A DNA stretch of 64,000 bases. It comes from Leptothermofonsia sp049200465 (lineage in GTDB: Bacteria; Cyanobacteriota; Cyanobacteriia; Leptolyngbyales; Leptolyngbyaceae). Position numbers and translations under genes: made by a program. The notes beneath the pieces were generated by a model. The model was not told the origin of the DNA, did not search any database, and worked only from the letters and a program-made list of their open reading frames with translations. The stretch spans positions 4,154,001-4,218,000 of the forward strand of contig NZ_CP120836.1 of assembly GCF_049200465.1 (NCBI RefSeq). Reading direction: 5' to 3'. Of the stretch, positions 61,017 to 64,000 are shown in pieces; the first letter of the stretch is position 1; the number at the start of each line of letters is the position of its first letter.

Positions 61017-61691
61017 ATGTCAGCCCACATCCTTTTAGTTGAAGATGAAGTTAAACTGGCTCGGTTCATTGAACTGGAACTGACCAGTGAAGGGTACCGC
61101 ATCAGCGTTGCCCATGACGGCATGGCGGGCTTAACTCTGGCACGGGAGTCTGCACCGGAGTTAGTCATTTTAGATTGGATGTTGCCAGGGATGACGGGGG
61201 TTGAGATTTGTCACCGGTTGCGGGCAACGGGCATTAAAGTTCCGGTGATTCTGCTAACGGCAAAAGATGAGGTGGGCGATCGCGTAGCGGGTTTGGATGC
61301 GGGCGCAGATGATTATGTTGTCAAACCTTTCAGTATTGAAGAATTGCTAGCCCGGGTGCGGGCCCACCGGCGCCGTACCCAGGAGGCAGACCAGAATACC
61401 CTGCAATTTGATGACTTGAGTCTGAATCGCCGTACCCGTGAAGTTTTTCGGGGGCAGCGGGCGATCGAGCTAACGGCAAAGGAATTTGACTTGCTGGAGT
61501 ATCTGCTTAACCACCCCCGCCAGGTTTATACTCGTGACCAGATTTTAGAAAGCGTTTGGGGGTATGACTTTATTGGAGATTCAAACATTATTGAAGTCTA
61601 CGTTCGTTATCTGCGTTTGAAGCTGGAAGAGAAGGGTGAAAAGCGATTAATTCAAACCATTCGGCGTGTGGGGTATGTGCTGAGAGATTAG
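61017..61691 (+). CDS. OmpR/PhoB-family response regulator
   Basis: 224 residues from ATG at 61017 (GAGGTG four bases upstream; an in-frame start at 60975 is less likely). Receiver domain: acidic E9-D10-E11, phospho-acceptor Asp53 in 'LVILDWMLPGMTG', Thr in 'VILLTAKDE', Lys103 in 'DDYVVKPFS'. Winged-helix DNA-binding domain ~135-222: 'IELTAKEFDLLEYLLNHPRQVYTRDQILESVWGYDFIGDSNIIEVYVRYLRLKLEE'. Target genes unknown; no cognate kinase next to it. Converges with the following gene. Confidence 0.95.
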   Translation: MSAHILLVEDEVKLARFIELELTSEGYRISVAHDGMAGLTLARESAPELVILDWMLPGMTGVEICHRLRATGIKVPVILLTAKDEVGDRVAGLDAGADDYVVKPFSIEELLARVRAHRRRTQEADQNTLQFDDLSLNRRTREVFRGQRAIELTAKEFDLLEYLLNHPRQVYTRDQILESVWGYDFIGDSNIIEVYVRYLRLKLEEKGEKRLIQTIRRVGYVLRD

Positions 61692-61704
61692 GTTCTGGCC
61701 CTCC

Positions 61705-62535
61705 TTACGAACTACTGCCGGAGGGAAGTGCTCGTAAATAGTGAAGAAACTCCATCAGTTGGTCTTCGTTTAATTCAGCCCGTGTTTGTTTGCCATAGGT
61801 TCGTTTCAGGTGGCTTTGACCACGCTTTTTACTCCAGCCAATCCGCTCCATTTCAACATCGGTAAGGGCGATCAGTTCTGACAAATCGACAGGTTCACTA
61901 GAGGTTTCATCAGCAGGTTCCGGGGTGAAATCAGTGTCTGTATTCTGAAAATTCTGATTTGTAAATGGTTCTTCTACAAGCTCTAAACCTCCTTCATGGA
62001 TTGGTTCTGATGCAGTTGCTCCATTCAATTGGGGCAATTCCTCAAGCCCAGGGGGCGATTTTACCCGACTACGATGGGATGAATGGGATCTGGACTGAAT
62101 GATGGGTTTAGAAACAGGCCGGGACTCTAGCGGTAGAGGTGGAATGGGGGCGGAACGAAATGCCACATCGGCAGCGGCTTCTTCAAAGGAAGTGGGTACG
62201 GACGTGGTCGGTGGAAATTCCTGATGCTTAGGCAAGTTTGAGGAAAAATCAGCATCAGAGGCTGGGCTGGGGGGTGAAAAAGGAAGGAGAGGAGAGTGAT
62301 CGCCCACACCAATGCCCAGCATGGCCAACACCCGTAGTTTTGCCTGATCTTCAGCCTGTTCAATGGTTGCGGCGGCGGCCATACTCGTTACCAACGCTAC
62401 CCCACCCAGTTGAACAAGCGCACGCACTACAAAGCGATCGCCATGAACCTGCACAAGTTCTGAAATCAGGCTGCTAGTTGGATAGCGGGTTTGTAATTGC
62501 GTTAATAACGAGTGAAAGTTAACAGATTCAGACAT
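61705..62535 (-). CDS. Conserved cyanobacterial protein of unknown function
   Basis: 276 residues in three parts. N-terminal ~75 residues: 'LLTQLQTRYPTSSLISELVQVHGDRFVVRALVQLGGVALVTSMAAAATIEQAEDQAKLRVLAMLGI' (compact, probably folded). Middle ~80-205: Pro/Ser/Glu-rich, disordered. C-terminal ~55 residues: 'LIALTDVEMERIGWSKKRGQSHLKRTYGKQTRAELNEDQLMEFLHYLRAL', helical and conserved in cyanobacteria (recalled). Unknown role. Confidence 0.7.
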   Translation of the reverse strand: MSESVNFHSLLTQLQTRYPTSSLISELVQVHGDRFVVRALVQLGGVALVTSMAAAATIEQAEDQAKLRVLAMLGIGVGDHSPLLPFSPPSPASDADFSSNLPKHQEFPPTTSVPTSFEEAAADVAFRSAPIPPLPLESRPVSKPIIQSRSHSSHRSRVKSPPGLEELPQLNGATASEPIHEGGLELVEEPFTNQNFQNTDTDFTPEPADETSSEPVDLSELIALTDVEMERIGWSKKRGQSHLKRTYGKQTRAELNEDQLMEFLHYLRALPSGSSS

Positions 62536-62984
62536 AATTTATACAAACAGTTGATAGGGATTAAGACATCTCTCAATGTCATGAGTGTACCGATAGTAGT
62601 TTCCAAATCAACAAAGAATAGTGATTCAACAAAAATTGAACAACCAAAAGCCAGAATTCGGACAAGATTATTGAGGCTAGTTCCCTATTCCTGATAGCTA
62701 AATTAGTATGAGAGTACGCAACTGAGAACTTTAAGGATTCAAGAGAAATTAAAATCACTTGACCAACTTCCTTAGATAAATATTAGAACTGCTTTTTGTC
62801 ATTAAAGTTACAGTGCAATCTTGAAGCCGATGGGTTTAACTCTAACTTTCAAGTACCCATAATTTAGATTTAATCAATTGTTTCCGAAAATGTTTCCATT
62901 GTCTAGGAGTTGGTAGCTATACTTGGGATAACTTGAATGCTAATCTGCTGCAGTTCAGAAAGTTAAAAACTTTAACATCTAACT
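62536..62984. promoter_or_regulatory. Upstream region of phoU
   Basis: 449-bp AT-rich gap between divergent genes. Near phoU the sequence GTTAAAAACTTTAACATC is repetitive (TTTAAC/TTAAAG) but does not match the cyanobacterial Pho box well enough to call. No gene. Confidence 0.35.
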
Positions 62985-63656
62985 TTGGTAACCACTTCAT
63001 TGAACACTCCACGATCCACCACCCGCACTCATTTTGAGCGTCAACTTAAGCGTATCCAGCAAGATGTTCTACGTATGGGCGCTCTGGTAGAGAATTCGTT
63101 CTTTCTAGCCCGTCGGTCGCTATTTGAGCGGGATCTGGAAGCACCTAGTCAGATTGCAATTCAGGACAAGCAGATTGACCACTTTTATCGCCAGATTGAA
63201 CAAGATTGTGTCAGTCTAATTGCTCTACAAGCCCCTGTTGCTCAGGATCTACGCCTGCTGAGTGCCATTATGCAGCTGGTACGCGATCTGGAACGAATTG
63301 GTGACTATGCTGAAGACCTGGGGGAAATTGCTGTGCGTCTGTTTCCCTACCCCGTTCCGCCTTACATGGGGCAAATGCAGATGATGTGCGATCGCTGTCG
63401 AGCGATGCTGGCTATGAGCTTGGCCGCCCTATCGGATATGGATGCAGAATCAGGACTGGCAGTTAAGATTCGAGACGATGCGGTTGATTTGGACTACGAA
63501 ACCCTGTATAACGAATTGGCACAACAGCGAGATTTTCCAGGTGTAGTCGAACCCATTGTGCTCATGGTTCTCATCATTCGCCATCTGGAGCGGATGGCAG
63601 ACCATGCCACCAATATTGGCAAACGAGTCGCCTACATCGTGACCGGGCAACGGTAA
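62985..63656 (+). CDS. phoU: Phosphate-signalling complex protein PhoU
   Basis: 223 residues, full length: two PhoU domains of three helices. 'FERQLKRIQQDVLRMGALVENSFFLARRSLFERD', 'VAQDLRLLSAIMQLVRDLERIGDYAEDLGEIAVRLF' (E-x-x-R-x-x-D-Y/H-A metal motif) and the second copy 'VLIIRHLERMADHATNIGKRVAYIVTGQR'. It restrains the Pho regulon and Pst transport and is involved in polyphosphate control. Start TTG at 62985; TTG at 63000 is possible. No pst genes are in the window. Confidence 0.95.
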   Translation: MVTTSLNTPRSTTRTHFERQLKRIQQDVLRMGALVENSFFLARRSLFERDLEAPSQIAIQDKQIDHFYRQIEQDCVSLIALQAPVAQDLRLLSAIMQLVRDLERIGDYAEDLGEIAVRLFPYPVPPYMGQMQMMCDRCRAMLAMSLAALSDMDAESGLAVKIRDDAVDLDYETLYNELAQQRDFPGVVEPIVLMVLIIRHLERMADHATNIGKRVAYIVTGQR

Positions 63657-63661
63657 GCGGT

Positions 63662-63691
63662 TTAAGAAGATATCGCTTAAGAAGATATCGC
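63662..63691. repeat. Tandem duplication of a 15-mer
   Basis: TTAAGAAGATATCGC twice with no spacer; the second copy contains the hflX stop codon. Confidence 0.9.
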
Positions 63692-64000
63692 GTAATGGAC
63701 AAGATGCCCCAGGCGGAGTCGGAGAGTTTCTAACCCCAGGCGATCACTCGCTGAAATAAACACTGCCTGCGGATACTCTTCCTGGGCATGGGTCAGGCGC
63801 GTGCCATTCACCTGGTCGATTTTGTTGAAGGCGAGCAAGATTGGGCCAGGGGCGATCGGCATCTGCGACAAAATCGTCATCACTGACTGAATCTGAGTCT
63901 GCCAGGCAGGATGGGAAAGATCCACCAAATGTAGCAGCGCATCGGCCTCAGTTACCTCCTCTAATGTCGCCCGAAAGGCATCCACCAACGATGGCGGCAG
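63677..64000 (-). CDS. hflX: GTPase HflX, C-terminal part (5' beyond window)
   Basis: The frame is open to the right edge (LPPSLVDAFRATLEEVTEADALLHLVDLSHPAWQ at the visible beginning, split across the window end), followed by the G4 motif 'LAFNKIDQVNG' (NKID), and 'AVFISASDRLGLETLR' (G5). HflX is a ribosome-binding GTPase that splits stalled 70S ribosomes. The last residues 'GHLVHYAISS' are shorter than in many HflX proteins, but the stop is at the 15-mer duplication junction, so the end could have been changed by it. Confidence 0.85.
   Translation of the reverse strand: MPPSLVDAFRATLEEVTEADALLHLVDLSHPAWQTQIQSVMTILSQMPIAPGPILLAFNKIDQVNGTRLTHAQEEYPQAVFISASDRLGLETLRLRLGHLVHYAISS

Noticed and set aside
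62940..62985. Pho box upstream of phoU
   Set aside because: TTAAAAACTTTAAC is repetitive but lacks the spaced CTTAACCT-like direct repeats.

Overview
The window is chromosomal DNA from a cyanobacterium, probably a filamentous, Leptolyngbya/Oscillatoria-like lineage (the lineage is inference). Evidence: the HIP1 octamer GCGATCGC and its core occur throughout; the genes include a DesA-type delta-12 acyl-lipid desaturase, an aspartate kinase with two ACT-domain pairs, a carotenoid-type GGPP synthase, a FecR + CHASE2 histidine-kinase pair, an SLH-domain envelope protein and several conserved cyanobacterial proteins of unknown role. Intergenic regions are rich in short palindromic repeats.

Layout. 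1-9 kb: partial membrane Zn-protease-like gene, DUF2993 protein, PAP2-like protein, crtE (frameshifted as given), a phosphoribosyltransferase, a GPH sugar symporter, a DUF39 homocysteine-biosynthesis protein and a proline-rich/basic protein. 9-18.6 kb: GH57 glycosidase, MFS exporter, ilvB, YbjQ protein, TPR lipoprotein-like protein, ispD and a GT9 glycosyltransferase. 18.6-22.2 kb: degraded accessory zone with a Vat-type acetyltransferase split by a 145-bp repeat, an AT-rich coiled-coil membrane protein and a frameshifted sugar O-acetyltransferase. 22.2-34.1 kb: nine minus-strand genes forming an exopolysaccharide/O-antigen-type locus: four GT2, one GT4, a UGM-like flavoprotein, an asparagine-synthase-like protein, a Wzx-type flippase and a polytopic membrane protein. 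34.4-48.9 kb: HAD phosphatase, methyltransferase, lysC, mug, SLH protein, PhoH-like ATPase, glycosyltransferase, GST-type reductase, desA, gdhA. 49-51 kb: IS256 transposase remnant, tRNA-Gly(CCC) and a tRNA-Thr-like fragment. 51-64 kb: pentapeptide-repeat protein, CHASE2 kinase + FecR, an SBP-OmpA fusion, CHAD protein, a secreted protein with an in-frame TGA, an OmpR-type regulator, phoU and partial hflX.

The most unusual content is between the genes. I find about 30 copies of at least nine short repeat families (A-I, named here), many ending in terminal inverted repeats with TA at the ends. One copy sits inside a gene with a clear TA target duplication, which suggests mobilisation by a TA-targeting (IS630/Tc1-type) transposase in trans. 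Four families with unrelated ends share the same GC-rich double-hairpin core. Several copies lie exactly at stop codons. A second pattern is perfect or near-perfect side-by-side duplications of 11-20 bp, about a dozen, none in an intact coding region. Three genes carry single-base indels in G/C runs of 5-7 and one has an in-frame TGA, so either local decay or sequencing error must be considered.
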